A DNA stretch of 64,000 nucleotides, from NCBI RefSeq assembly GCF_025403485.1, contig NZ_CP099966.1, forward strand, positions 620,001-684,000, in the 5' to 3' direction. Positions within the stretch are counted from its first letter, which is position 1, and each line of letters starts with the position of its first letter. Of this stretch, positions 1 to 8,755 are shown piece by piece. The position numbers and the translations under genes were made by a program. The stretch is from Chryseobacterium paludis. GTDB lineage: Bacteria > Bacteroidota > Bacteroidia > Flavobacteriales > Weeksellaceae. The notes beneath the pieces were generated by a model, which was given only the letters and a program-made list of their open reading frames with translations, was not told where the DNA came from and ran no database searches.

Positions 1-1070
1 AAGGGCCTTTCGAAGGTTCAGTTTGGTTTAGAAAAGAATTTAACTTAACTAAAAGTCAGGCAGGAAAAACAGCATTTTTAAATTTAGGAAGAATAAAAGA
101 TGCCGATGTGACGTACATTAATGGCGTAAAAGTAGGAAATGTAACCTACGAATATCCGCCTCGCTGGTACGATATTCCGGCAGGCATTTTGAAAGAAGGC
201 AAAAATATCATTGCCACAAGGATTACGAATGGAAGCGGAAAAGGAGAGTTTATCGCCGACAAACCTTATTATATCGAAATCGATGGAAATAAAATAGATT
301 TAAAAACAGAATGGAAATATAAGGTTGGTGCCAAGATGGAAAAAATGGCTCCCGGACAAACTTTTATTCGTTGGAAACCAGTAGGATTGTACAACGCAAT
401 GATTAATCCACTAATCAATTATAATATAAAAGGAGTAATTTGGTATCAAGGGGAAGGTAATACCGGAGAACCAAAAGAATACGGAGATCTACTGACTACG
501 ATGATTCTGGATTGGCGAAACAAATGGAATCATAAGGATATGCCGTTTTTTACCGTACAGCTGGCCAATTTTATGGACCCGAAAACTCAGCCTGTGGAAA
601 GCAATTGGGCAGAGTTGAGAGACCAACAGCGTCGGGTTTCGTTGAAAGTTCCAAATACAGGACTTGCCGTAATTATTGATTTAGGAGAATGGAATGATAT
701 TCATCCTTTAAATAAAAAATCAGTTGGCGAAAGATTAGCTTTACAGGCATTTAAAGTGGCTTATAGAAAAAATATCATCGCAGATGGACCAGTGTATCAA
801 TCAATGAAGGTACAAGAAAATAGAATTATTCTTACTTTTAAATCTGGAACGGATAATTTTGAGCCTGTTTCTGAATTGAAAGGTTTTGCAATCAAAAGTA
901 AGGATGGAAAATATGAGTGGGCGAAGGCGAAAATCGAAGGTAACAGAATCACTGTCTGGAATGACATTGTAAAAGAACCATTTGCTGTCCGCTATGACTG
1001 GGCAGATAATCCCGATGGAAACCTTAGAAATAAATCCGGACTTCCCGCTTCACCGTTTACTACGGAATAA
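1..1070 (+). CDS. Sialate O-acetylesterase-type carbohydrate esterase (5' truncated)
   Basis: C-terminal part of a secreted SGNH-type carbohydrate esterase of the sialate O-acetylesterase (SASA) family. The open frame runs in from the left edge (first full codon at base 3), so the true start lies outside the window; GTG 108 is only an internal codon. Family hallmarks are GVIWYQGEGN, and near the end NDIHPLNKKSVGERLA, whose Asp and His belong to the SGNH catalytic set. An upstream stretch with a Trp-Phe-Arg-Lys pattern looks like the beta-sandwich usually inserted in these esterases. Lying before a sugar symporter, a GH10 xylanase, GH43 and GH67, it probably removes acetyl groups from xylan or xylo-oligosaccharides; true sialic acid activity is unlikely here. 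Family assignment is firm, substrate is inferred from context. Confidence 0.85.
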   Translation, partial: GPFEGSVWFRKEFNLTKSQAGKTAFLNLGRIKDADVTYINGVKVGNVTYEYPPRWYDIPAGILKEGKNIIATRITNGSGKGEFIADKPYYIEIDGNKIDLKTEWKYKVGAKMEKMAPGQTFIRWKPVGLYNAMINPLINYNIKGVIWYQGEGNTGEPKEYGDLLTTMILDWRNKWNHKDMPFFTVQLANFMDPKTQPVESNWAELRDQQRRVSLKVPNTGLAVIIDLGEWNDIHPLNKKSVGERLALQAFKVAYRKNIIADGPVYQSMKVQENRIILTFKSGTDNFEPVSELKGFAIKSKDGKYEWAKAKIEGNRITVWNDIVKEPFAVRYDWADNPDGNLRNKSGLPASPFTTE

Positions 1071-1103
1071 TCAATTATTACTTATCAATTATAAACTATT
1101 AAA

Positions 1104-2549
1104 ATGAACAACTCATCCCAAAAAATATCTGTTATTGAGAAAATCGGCTACAGTTTAGGAGACCTAGCAGCCAATCTGGTTTTCCAGACGCTCGTAACAT
1201 ATTTAGCGTATTTCTATACAGATATTTATGGATTAAAACCGGAAAATGCCTCTATCATTACACTCACCGTCGGATTATTGGCTGGTTTTGTCTTCAACCC
1301 AATGATTGGTGCTTTGGCAGACCGAACACGAACAAAGTGGGGGAAGTTCCGTCCGTGGATTTTGCTGTCTGCCATTCCGTTGGGTGCAGCAGCGCTTTTA
1401 GCATTCAGTACTCCTGATTTTTCGTATAAAGGAAAAATGATTTATGCAGCAGTCACTTACTCTGTATTACTATTGCTTTACGCGGCCAATAATTTACCTT
1501 ATGCTGCTTTAAGTGGTGTAATCACAGGCGATATGGGTGAGCGCAACAGTATTTCTTCTTATCGTTTTGTAGCTGTAATGTTTGCGCAATTTTTTGTTCA
1601 GGTATTTATGTTACCGATTATTTTATCTGCAGGACATGGCAATAAAGCGGCCGGAATCGAAGTGGTAATGACTTGGTTAGCGATTATAGGAACAGCAATG
1701 TTACTGATAACATTTTTCACCACCAAAGAAAGAGTGGTTCCAAAACCGGAGCAAGAATCGACTTTAGGTGCTGATTTAAAAGACTTAAAGAAAAACAAGC
1801 CCTGGATTATAATGTTGGTGGTTACGGCATTGATTTTCATTACATTGGCAATGAAGGGAGGTTCGTATGTATATTATTTTAATAACTATGTAGATGAAGC
1901 TTCTCTTCAGCAATTTATATCACCAATAACCAATTTCTTCAATTCCATTGGGATGAATTTCTTTGGTGAAGATGCACGTTCAGCAGGTTTCGGACTTTTC
2001 AATGCCGGAGGAATCATTATGATGATTGTCGGAATCACTTTCTCTAAAAAATTTGCAGACAAATATGGCAAAAGAGATGCGTTTATTGCTTCATTGTTTA
2101 TATCAACTTTATTTGTAGTGGCCTTTATTTTCTATCCGCCAAAATCTGTTGGATTGATGTTTTTGTCGCAGATTTTACACGGTTTCTTTTACGGAATCGG
2201 TACACCTTTGCTTTGGGCAATGATTGCTGATGTCGCGGACTATTCCGAATGGAAAAATAACAGACGGGCAACTGCCATTATTTTTTCGGCAATGATGGTA
2301 GGCTTGAAGGTAGGTTTAAGCATCGGAAGCTCATTAGTCGCATATATTATTGGTCAGTATGGTTATATCTCCTCTGAAGGTGCGGTAAACGTGATACAGC
2401 CGGAAACAGTTTCCGCAGGTGCAAAAATGCTGGTCAGTGTATTTCCTTCCATTCCTTTCTTTTTAGCGTGTGGACTGCTGATGTTTTACGAAATCAATAA
2501 AAAGATGGAAATTAAAATCGAGCAAGAACTTAAAGAAAGAAGAAAGTAA
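1104..2549 (+). CDS. GPH-family (MelB/XynP-like) sugar:cation symporter
   Basis: A 481-residue inner-membrane transporter of the glycoside-pentoside-hexuronide:cation symporter family within the major facilitator superfamily. The N-terminus IEKIGYSLGDLAANLVFQ, the loop DRTRTKWGKFRPW (about residues 73-85) and the C-terminal half motif ADYSEWKNNRRATAI are family signatures, and about 12 hydrophobic segments are visible. It follows the esterase by 33 bases in the same direction, so the two are probably co-transcribed. With xylanolytic genes on both sides, the likely cargo is xylobiose, short xylo-oligomers or aldouronic acids, brought in with Na+ or H+. The GH43 enzyme two genes downstream has no signal peptide, which fits hydrolysis of imported oligomers in the cytoplasm. 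Substrate is inference. Confidence 0.9.
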   Translation: MNNSSQKISVIEKIGYSLGDLAANLVFQTLVTYLAYFYTDIYGLKPENASIITLTVGLLAGFVFNPMIGALADRTRTKWGKFRPWILLSAIPLGAAALLAFSTPDFSYKGKMIYAAVTYSVLLLLYAANNLPYAALSGVITGDMGERNSISSYRFVAVMFAQFFVQVFMLPIILSAGHGNKAAGIEVVMTWLAIIGTAMLLITFFTTKERVVPKPEQESTLGADLKDLKKNKPWIIMLVVTALIFITLAMKGGSYVYYFNNYVDEASLQQFISPITNFFNSIGMNFFGEDARSAGFGLFNAGGIIMMIVGITFSKKFADKYGKRDAFIASLFISTLFVVAFIFYPPKSVGLMFLSQILHGFFYGIGTPLLWAMIADVADYSEWKNNRRATAIIFSAMMVGLKVGLSIGSSLVAYIIGQYGYISSEGAVNVIQPETVSAGAKMLVSVFPSIPFFLACGLLMFYEINKKMEIKIEQELKERRK

Positions 2550-2754
2550 AAAAACAAATCAGAAATGTTTTTTTTCTCGCAAAAAGAGCTCTGTTTAAGC
2601 CGGACTGCGTATGATTAGTGTTCAAAAAATATTGGCGAGATTAATAAAAAATAAGTACGAATGGGCTTTAACTCGTTCAATACAATACAAGGAAATGGCT
2701 TTAGTCAAAATTTAAAATAAGTTTCATCCAAAGCCAAATGAAAATAAAAAGCTT
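2550..2754. other. Intergenic spacer with imperfect inverted repeats
   Basis: Non-coding gap between the symporter and the GH10 xylanase. It contains TGGCTTT (2696-2702) and its inverted partner AAAGCCA (2730-2736), and a second imperfect palindrome around 2671-2689 (GGGCTTTAACTC). These could form mRNA hairpins that separate symporter from xylanase expression, or be remnants of a dispersed palindromic element. I see no clear TAnnTTTG promoter box. Confidence 0.35.
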
Positions 2755-3876
2755 ATGAGAAAAATAGCAGCATTATTAGGAATTTTAACCTTGACCGTAT
2801 CGTGTAAGACAGCAGGCAATGCAGCTTCTGCGGTGACCCTTAAAAATGCATTCAAGAATAAATTTTACGTCGGAACAGCAATGAGCCTTCCGCAGATTGA
2901 CGAAACAGAGGCCAATTCTGTTGGGATCATTAAAAAGCAGTTTAGCTCTATTGTTGCAGAAAACTGTATGAAATCTATGTTTCTGCAACCACAGGAAGGA
3001 AAATTCTTTTTTGATGATGCCGATAAATTTGTAGCTTTCGGAGAGAAAAACAAAATGTTCATTATCGGTCATACGCTGATTTGGCATTCTCAGTTGCCCA
3101 AATGGTTTTTCATTGATAAAGATGGAAAAGAGATTTCAGCAGAAGTTCTTAAACAAAGGATGAAAAATCATATCACTACGGTTGTAAGCAGATACAAAGG
3201 TCGGGTGAAAGGTTGGGATGTAGTCAATGAAGCCATCATGGAAGACGGTTCTTACCGTAAAAGTAAATTTTACGAAATCCTTGGTGAAGAATTTATTCCC
3301 TTGGCATTTCAGTATGCTCACGAAGCAGATCCAAACGCAGAATTATATTACAACGATTACAACGAATGGTACCCCGAAAAAGTTCAGACTGTTAGCAAAA
3401 TGGTTAAAAAATTGAAAACCAAAGGAATTCGTATCGATGGAGTTGGTATGCAGACACACGTTGGTCTCGATACACCAAAGCTTGATGAATATGAAAAAGC
3501 AATTGTAGCCTATGCAGCAAACGGCATTAAAGTGAATGTTACCGAAATGGAGATTAGTGCACTTCCTTCACCTTGGGGAACTTCTGCCAATGTTTCAGAT
3601 ACCGTGGAATATCAGGCAAAAATGAATCCTTATACGACAGGTCTTCCCGAAAATATAAAGACAGAATGGGAAAACCGTTATCTGGATTTTTTCAGACTCT
3701 TCATCAAACACCAGGATAAAATAAGAAGGGTGACATTATGGGGTACTACCGATGCACAATCGTGGAAAAATGATTTTCCTGTAAAAGGAAGAACCGACTA
3801 TCCGTTGCTTTTTGACCGGAATGGTCAGACAAAACCTGTGGTGGAAAAAATCATTCAGCTGACAAAAGAAAAATAA
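2755..3876 (+). CDS. Endo-1,4-beta-xylanase, GH10, lipoprotein
   Basis: A 373-residue GH10 xylanase that cuts the beta-1,4 backbone of xylan. The N-terminus is a lipoprotein signal (lipobox LTVSC, Cys17), so the enzyme is probably anchored in the outer membrane. The remainder is a single GH10 barrel. WDVVNEAI carries the acid/base Glu159, and VNVTEMEIS carries the nucleophile Glu264 (the ITELDI motif of the family). GHTLIWHSQLPKW, a substrate-binding stretch, and the late WGTTDAQSW motif are also present. No carbohydrate-binding module is attached. The ATG at 2755 is the only start that gives a complete signal peptide. Neighbours form a xylan-utilisation cluster on the same strand; the GH43 gene starts 28 bases downstream. 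Confidence 0.96.
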   Translation: MRKIAALLGILTLTVSCKTAGNAASAVTLKNAFKNKFYVGTAMSLPQIDETEANSVGIIKKQFSSIVAENCMKSMFLQPQEGKFFFDDADKFVAFGEKNKMFIIGHTLIWHSQLPKWFFIDKDGKEISAEVLKQRMKNHITTVVSRYKGRVKGWDVVNEAIMEDGSYRKSKFYEILGEEFIPLAFQYAHEADPNAELYYNDYNEWYPEKVQTVSKMVKKLKTKGIRIDGVGMQTHVGLDTPKLDEYEKAIVAYAANGIKVNVTEMEISALPSPWGTSANVSDTVEYQAKMNPYTTGLPENIKTEWENRYLDFFRLFIKHQDKIRRVTLWGTTDAQSWKNDFPVKGRTDYPLLFDRNGQTKPVVEKIIQLTKEK

Positions 3877-3904
3877 TTCTAATATCTAACTTCTAATTAA
3901 AACA

Positions 3905-4873
3905 ATGAAAAAAGCAAAATATCTATTCCCGAAGGATTATATGGCAGACCCCTCTGTACACGTTTTTGAAGGCAAATTGTACATCTACCCGTCACATGAC
4001 TGGGAAAGTGGAATGGAAGAGAATGATAACGGAGATCATTTTGATATGAATGATTATCATGTTTTTTCTTTAGACGATGTGGAAAATGGTGAAATCAAAG
4101 ATCATGGTGTTGTGCTTTCCGTGAAAGATATTCCCTGGTCGGGAAGGCAGTTATGGGATTGCGATGTAGCGTATAAAAAAGGAAAGTACTATATGTATTT
4201 TCCTTTAAAAGATAAAAACGATATCTTCAGAATAGGTGTTGCAGTAAGTGATAAGCCCTACGGACCATTTGTTCCGGAGAAACATCCGATGATGGGAAGT
4301 TATAGCATCGACCCCTGTGTTTTTGAAGAGGATGGAAAACATTATATGTATTTCGGCGGAATCTGGGGTGGACAATTACAACGTTACAGAAATAACAAAG
4401 CCCTTGAATCTGCTATTCTTCCCAATGATGATGAACAGGCAATTTCTTCAAAGATTGCTATTTTAAGAGAGGATATGCTGGAATTCGGAGAAGAGCCGAA
4501 AGATGTTCTTATTCTTGACGAAAACGGAAATCCTTTACTCCATGGCGACAAGCATCGTTTTTTTGAAGCTTCCTGGATGCATAAATACAATAACAAGTAT
4601 TATTTTTCTTATTCTACCGGTGATACACATCTAATATGTTATGCAACAGGAAACAATCCCTATGGTCCATTTACTTTTCAGGGAGAAATTCTGACACCTG
4701 TTGTTGGATGGACGACCCATCACAGTATTGTAGAATATAACGGGAAATGGTATCTTTTCTTCCATGATTGTGTTCCGAGCGAGGGAAAAACATGGCTTAG
4801 AAGCATGAAAGTCATTGAACTCGAATACGACAGTGATGGTAAAATTAAAACCATTGAAGGACTTGATAATTAA
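3905..4873 (+). CDS. Cytoplasmic GH43 beta-xylosidase / alpha-L-arabinofuranosidase
   Basis: A 322-residue GH43 five-bladed propeller with no signal peptide, so it should act in the cytoplasm. The three family acids are visible: general base Asp15 (ADPSVHVFEGKLYIYPSHD), pKa modulator Asp136 (SIDPCVFEEDGKHYMYFGG) and general acid Glu221 (HRFFEASWMHKYNNKYYFSY). The form resembles the short single-domain GH43 enzymes, perhaps subfamily 1, found beside GPH symporters and GH10/GH67 genes, which release xylose or arabinose from imported xylo-oligosaccharides. The choice between xylosidase and arabinofuranosidase cannot be made from sequence alone. It starts 28 bases after the GH10 stop codon and is followed by a small hairpin before GH67. 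Confidence 0.93.
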   Translation: MKKAKYLFPKDYMADPSVHVFEGKLYIYPSHDWESGMEENDNGDHFDMNDYHVFSLDDVENGEIKDHGVVLSVKDIPWSGRQLWDCDVAYKKGKYYMYFPLKDKNDIFRIGVAVSDKPYGPFVPEKHPMMGSYSIDPCVFEEDGKHYMYFGGIWGGQLQRYRNNKALESAILPNDDEQAISSKIAILREDMLEFGEEPKDVLILDENGNPLLHGDKHRFFEASWMHKYNNKYYFSYSTGDTHLICYATGNNPYGPFTFQGEILTPVVGWTTHHSIVEYNGKWYLFFHDCVPSEGKTWLRSMKVIELEYDSDGKIKTIEGLDN

Positions 4874-4882
4874 TCAATATGG

Positions 4883-4899
4883 ATGGGTTTTTAACCCAT
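4883..4899 (+). other. Intercistronic hairpin between GH43 and GH67
   Basis: Seven-base perfect inverted repeat, ATGGGTT (4883-4889) and AACCCAT (4893-4899), with a 3-base loop, 10 bases after the GH43 stop codon. No U-run follows, so it looks like an mRNA processing or stability hairpin rather than a full terminator. Confidence 0.5.
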
Positions 4900-4935
4900 T
4901 TAACAGTTATTTAAATAAAAAAATTAAAGAATCCA

Positions 4936-6969
4936 ATGCGTTATTTCCGATTATACATCATATTGTTTTTAATGATTCCTTTAACGGTTTTGGCCGAGGA
5001 TGGAAGTCTGCTTTGGCTTCGGTTTCCTGCAAAAAATGGAGTTTCAGCAGATAAAATTATTTCTAAAGGAAACAATCCAACTTTAGAGATTGCCAAAAAA
5101 GAATTAATGAATCATTGGCAGGGTCAGGAAATTGAACTTCGCACGGAAAAATCATTAAAAAATTTAAAAGGTGGTTATACGATAAAATCGATTCAGAACA
5201 AACTGGTTATTTCTGCCGAAAAAGAAATCGGATTGCTCTATGGGGTCTATCATATTTTACGTTTGCAGCAAACAAAGTCAGCTTTAACAAATCTTAATAT
5301 TACAGAAAAACCTTCGTATGATGTGAGAATTCTCAATCATTGGGATAATCTGGATGGAACAATTGAGCGTGGTTATGCCGGACATTCTCTTTGGAAATGG
5401 GAAGATTTACCGCATTCAGTTTCTCCCAGATACGAAGAATATGCAAGAGCTAACGCTTCGATTGGAATTAATGCAACTGTTCTTAATAATGTGAATGCAT
5501 CTCCAAATATGCTACGTAAAGATTATCTTGGAAAAGTTAAAGTTCTGGCAGACCTTTTCAGACCTTACGGAATCAAAGTCTATCTTTCAGTCAATTTTTC
5601 ATCGCCAAAAGTTTTGGGTGGATTACAGAATTCGGATCCTTTGAACAAAGATGTTCAGGAATGGTGGAAAGATAAGGCTTCTGAAATATATAAATTAATT
5701 CCAGATTTAGGCGGGTTTTTGGTGAAAGCGAATTCCGAGGGACAACCCGGTCCACAGGATTATGGAAGAACCCATGCTGACGGAGCGAATATGATGGCAG
5801 ATGTTTTGAAACCCTACGGTGGAATCGTCATGTGGAGGGCTTTTGTGTACAGTCCAAGTAAAGAAGACCGTGCAAGACAGGCTTATCTGGAATTTGTTCC
5901 TCTTGATGGAAAATTCAGAGATAATGTTATTATTCAGATCAAAAACGGACCTGTTGATTTTCAACCCCGGGAAGCATTTAATCCACTTTTTGGAGCTTTG
6001 AGAAAAACTCCTGAAATGGTTGAATTTCAAATTACTCAGGAATATTTAGGGCAGTCCAACCATCTGGTTTATCTCGCGCCCTTATTCAAGGAAACTTTAG
6101 ACAGTGATACCTATTCTGACGGAACTGGTTCTACGATTGCTAAAATTACGGATGGCACTTTAAGACCTGCAAAAATTTCGGCGATCTCGGCAGTTTCTAA
6201 CATTGGGGAAGATAAAAACTGGACGGGACATCATTTTGCACAGTCCAATTGGTATGCATTCGGACGTTTGGCATGGAACCGGGATCTGACCTCTGAACAG
6301 ATTGCTGATGAATGGATCAAAATGACATTTACGGATAATGATAAATTCGTTAATCCTGTAAAAGAAATGATGCTCACTTCAAGGGAAACAGCAGTGGATT
6401 ATATGATGCCTCTTGGCTTGCACCATATTTTTGCATCAGGACATCATTATGGCCCTGAACCTTGGGGAGATTATAAAAGTGGAAGACCTGACTGGTCGCC
6501 GGTATATTATCATCAGGCAAATGAGATGGGAATCGGTTTCGACAGAACAAAATCCGGAAGCAATGCAGTTTCTGATTATTTTCCTCCATTAAATGAAATC
6601 TATGGAAATATCAAAACCTGCCCAGAAAACTTGATTCTATGGTTTCATCATGTTCCCTGGGAGTATGAGATGAAGGATGGGAAAACTTTGTGGGAAGAAT
6701 TATCATACAAATATGATACAGGGGTTAAAAATGTACGGGGGTATCAAAAAGTCTGGGATAAAATTCAGCCTTATATTGATGAAGAACGATTTACAGAAGT
6801 TCAGTCTAAATTGAAAATTCAGGCAAAAGACGCTGAGTGGTGGAAAGACGCTTGTCTGTTGTATTTTCAGACCTATTCAAAGATGCCGATTCCTTATGAC
6901 ATCGAACGACCGGTTCACGAACTGGAAGATTTGAAGAAGATTAAACTGAATATGGGACATCATAATTAA
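4936..6969 (+). CDS. Alpha-glucuronidase, GH67
   Basis: A 677-residue GH67 enzyme that removes (4-O-methyl)glucuronic acid from the non-reducing end of aldouronic acids released from glucuronoxylan. A signal peptide is evident (MRYFRLYIILFLMIPLTVLA), which places it in the periplasm or at the surface. The signature GGFLVKANSEGQPGPQDYGR includes Glu268, the probable catalytic acid, and VEFQITQEYLGQSNHLVYLA followed by LFKETLDSD covers the region of the general-base pair. Length is normal for the family (about 670-730). The start gives a proper signal peptide and lies 62 bases after GH43. The gene closes the xylan cluster, ending at a strong bidirectional terminator. Confidence 0.95.
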   Translation: MRYFRLYIILFLMIPLTVLAEDGSLLWLRFPAKNGVSADKIISKGNNPTLEIAKKELMNHWQGQEIELRTEKSLKNLKGGYTIKSIQNKLVISAEKEIGLLYGVYHILRLQQTKSALTNLNITEKPSYDVRILNHWDNLDGTIERGYAGHSLWKWEDLPHSVSPRYEEYARANASIGINATVLNNVNASPNMLRKDYLGKVKVLADLFRPYGIKVYLSVNFSSPKVLGGLQNSDPLNKDVQEWWKDKASEIYKLIPDLGGFLVKANSEGQPGPQDYGRTHADGANMMADVLKPYGGIVMWRAFVYSPSKEDRARQAYLEFVPLDGKFRDNVIIQIKNGPVDFQPREAFNPLFGALRKTPEMVEFQITQEYLGQSNHLVYLAPLFKETLDSDTYSDGTGSTIAKITDGTLRPAKISAISAVSNIGEDKNWTGHHFAQSNWYAFGRLAWNRDLTSEQIADEWIKMTFTDNDKFVNPVKEMMLTSRETAVDYMMPLGLHHIFASGHHYGPEPWGDYKSGRPDWSPVYYHQANEMGIGFDRTKSGSNAVSDYFPPLNEIYGNIKTCPENLILWFHHVPWEYEMKDGKTLWEELSYKYDTGVKNVRGYQKVWDKIQPYIDEERFTEVQSKLKIQAKDAEWWKDACLLYFQTYSKMPIPYDIERPVHELEDLKKIKLNMGHHN

Positions 6970-6970
6970 A

Positions 6971-7004
6971 AAAAGCAGCTCTTCCGAAAGGTAGAGCTGC
7001 TTTT
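6971..7004. terminator. Bidirectional rho-independent terminator
   Basis: Perfect 12-bp stem AAAAGCAGCTCT (6971-6982) / AGAGCTGCTTTT (6993-7004) with a 10-base loop. A-rich and T-rich edges let it work both ways, which fits the convergent GH67 gene (+) and the small secreted-protein gene (-). Confidence 0.9.
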
Positions 7005-7024
7005 AATATGTATGAATCTATATT

Positions 7025-7618
7025 TTATTTAAGAGCAATAATTTTACTGAATATATTACCGTTTTTCTCTACTGCGATGATGTAGCTTGGAGAGGTTTTG
7101 GGATCCAGTTGGAATGTTAAACTGAGTTTGCCATTTTTTGCGAATTTAGTTTCACTATAGTAGATATTATCTGAAAAATCCTGAACAGAAACGTTTACAG
7201 AACCTTTCATGTCTTGCATATTGAGTTTTACAATATTGTCGTTGATCGTAAATTCCGGCTTGATGATTTCGGTAACCGGTTTTTTTTCAACCATCAGATT
7301 TTTATTTTGGATACTGATTTTATATTTTTCAATTTTATAATCAGATTCTGCAACCAGATAATAAGTTCCGTCGGATAAAGTTTCAAGATTATATGATTTC
7401 GAAATGAAATTTTGATCTCCTATTTTCTCAGAATATATTTCTCCCTGGTTATCATTGTATACAAACAGGGAAATATTTTGCGCGTTGCTCACTTCAAAAC
7501 TAAAGGTTTTAGAATTTACATTTCCGAATGATACAGAAAAGTCTCTGTCTTTACTCATTACATCTGCTGAAGTTAAAATAAACACAACAAATAGACTGAT
7601 TTTTAATAGATTATTCAT
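7025..7618 (-). CDS. Hypothetical secreted beta-rich protein
   Basis: A 197-residue protein I do not recognise. A signal peptide (MNNLLKISLFVVFILTSADVM) is followed by two similar beta-sandwich-like stretches. In each, a short 'signal' phrase such as FSVSFGNVNSKTFSFEVSN or FTINDNIVKLNMQDMKGSV leads into strands ending in a YxxETL/Y-containing hairpin. This resembles the Ig-like or sorting-domain-like modules common in small flavobacterial exported proteins. There is no lipobox and no clear T9SS C-terminal signal. It is transcribed against the xylan genes and away from the AraC regulator, so it is probably not functionally linked to xylan use. Confidence 0.7.
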   Translation of the reverse strand: MNNLLKISLFVVFILTSADVMSKDRDFSVSFGNVNSKTFSFEVSNAQNISLFVYNDNQGEIYSEKIGDQNFISKSYNLETLSDGTYYLVAESDYKIEKYKISIQNKNLMVEKKPVTEIIKPEFTINDNIVKLNMQDMKGSVNVSVQDFSDNIYYSETKFAKNGKLSLTFQLDPKTSPSYIIAVEKNGNIFSKIIALK

Positions 7619-7772
7619 AATAAAAGTGTTTTATGTTTGCTGATACTGATACTGCAAATGTATAGTGTTTCTCTGTTGGATTTTAGAATGTAATTTTCAT
7701 ATTTATGTTCTATATTAACCTTAATTGTATATTATTTAAATATTAACAGTTAATTTTGTAAATATTATTTTA

Positions 7773-7780
7773 TAACTTTG
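7773..7780 (+). promoter_or_regulatory. Bacteroidetes -7 promoter box before AraC regulator
   Basis: TAACTTTG matches the TAnnTTTG -7 consensus of the Bacteroidetes primary sigma factor and lies 15 bases before the ATG at 7796. The best upstream TTG is closer than usual, so the -33 element is uncertain. Confidence 0.5.
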
Positions 7781-7795
7781 ATTGAGAATTAAATT

Positions 7796-8668
7796 ATGAA
7801 ACACCACAGTCCCGCATTTGAAGCTGTCAATCCTAATATAGGAAGCAGTTTTACGAGCCTTAAGTTTCAGAGAAATGAGAATATCAAATCTCACGTTTGG
7901 CATTATCATCCTGAGGTTGAATTGATCCTGGTAAAAGGGGGATCCGGCAAAAGGCAGATAGGAAGTAATATCTCATACTTTACTGATGGTGATTTGGTGC
8001 TGATTGGCAGTAATTTGCCACATTGTGGTTTAACCAATGAAAATACCAATAACGATTACGAAATGGTGATTCAGTTTAAGCCTGATTTTCTGGGTGAAAA
8101 GATTTGGGAAAATCCTGAAATGGCAAAAATTCACGCAATGCTCGAAAAATCAAGAAGTGGAATGGTCTTCGGCGACGATGTCAAAAAAGCAATGAGAAAA
8201 AAAATTTCGCAGATGCATCAGTCAGAATCTTTAGAAAAGCTGTTGAAATTTTTTGAAATTCTACACGAGCTTTCTGCCACGGATAATTACAGAATTCTTA
8301 ATGCAGGAAAATATTACCTGCAAACTCAGGTTGAGGATAATGAAAGGATCAATCATATCTTCAATTATGTGAAAGATCATTTTAAAGAGCAGATAACTTT
8401 GAAAGAAATTGCAGATTTGGCGAATATGAAAGTGCCTTCTTTCTGCCGTTATTTCAAGAAAATCACCAACAAAACCTTTACCCAATTTGTAAATGAATAC
8501 CGGATTACACATTCTCTGAAACTGCTCGCTGAAAAACCATTAAGCATAACAGACGTTTGTTTTGAAAGCGGTTTTAATAATTTCAGCTATTTTAACAAAA
8601 CTTTTAAGGAATATATAAAGAAAAGTCCTTCTCAATATCGTAAAGAGTTTAATTATGTCATGCAATGA
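7796..8668 (+). CDS. AraC-family transcriptional regulator with cupin sensor
   Basis: A 290-residue one-component regulator. An N-terminal cupin-type sugar-sensing domain (HYHPEVELILVKGGSGKRQIG, about residues 36-56) is followed by the C-terminal double HTH of the AraC/XylS family. ITLKEIADLANMKVPSFCRY and ITDVCFESGFNNFSYFNKTF are the two helix-turn-helix units, and the usual KKSPSQYRKEF end follows. It stands between the xylan cluster and the transaldolase/transketolase operon, 87 bases before the transaldolase start. It therefore most likely controls the downstream sugar-phosphate operon, and perhaps the xylan genes, in response to a pentose or oligosaccharide. The palindrome at 8715-8737 is a candidate binding site. 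The ligand is unknown. Confidence 0.92.
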   Translation: MKHHSPAFEAVNPNIGSSFTSLKFQRNENIKSHVWHYHPEVELILVKGGSGKRQIGSNISYFTDGDLVLIGSNLPHCGLTNENTNNDYEMVIQFKPDFLGEKIWENPEMAKIHAMLEKSRSGMVFGDDVKKAMRKKISQMHQSESLEKLLKFFEILHELSATDNYRILNAGKYYLQTQVEDNERINHIFNYVKDHFKEQITLKEIADLANMKVPSFCRYFKKITNKTFTQFVNEYRITHSLKLLAEKPLSITDVCFESGFNNFSYFNKTFKEYIKKSPSQYRKEFNYVMQ

Positions 8669-8714
8669 TGCTTTTCTTCAAAATAAATTAAACTAAAATT
8701 GTTTATTTCATTTG

Positions 8715-8737
8715 TTAAGTGTATTTTTAACACTTAA
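8715..8737. promoter_or_regulatory. Inverted repeat, candidate operator of the transaldolase operon
   Basis: Perfect inverted repeat TTAAGTGT (8715-8722) and ACACTTAA (8730-8737), 7 bases apart, 18 bases before the transaldolase ATG. It has no U-run, so operator or 5'-UTR hairpin is more likely than terminator. Confidence 0.5.
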
Positions 8738-8755
8738 AAGATTAAACAACATTTT

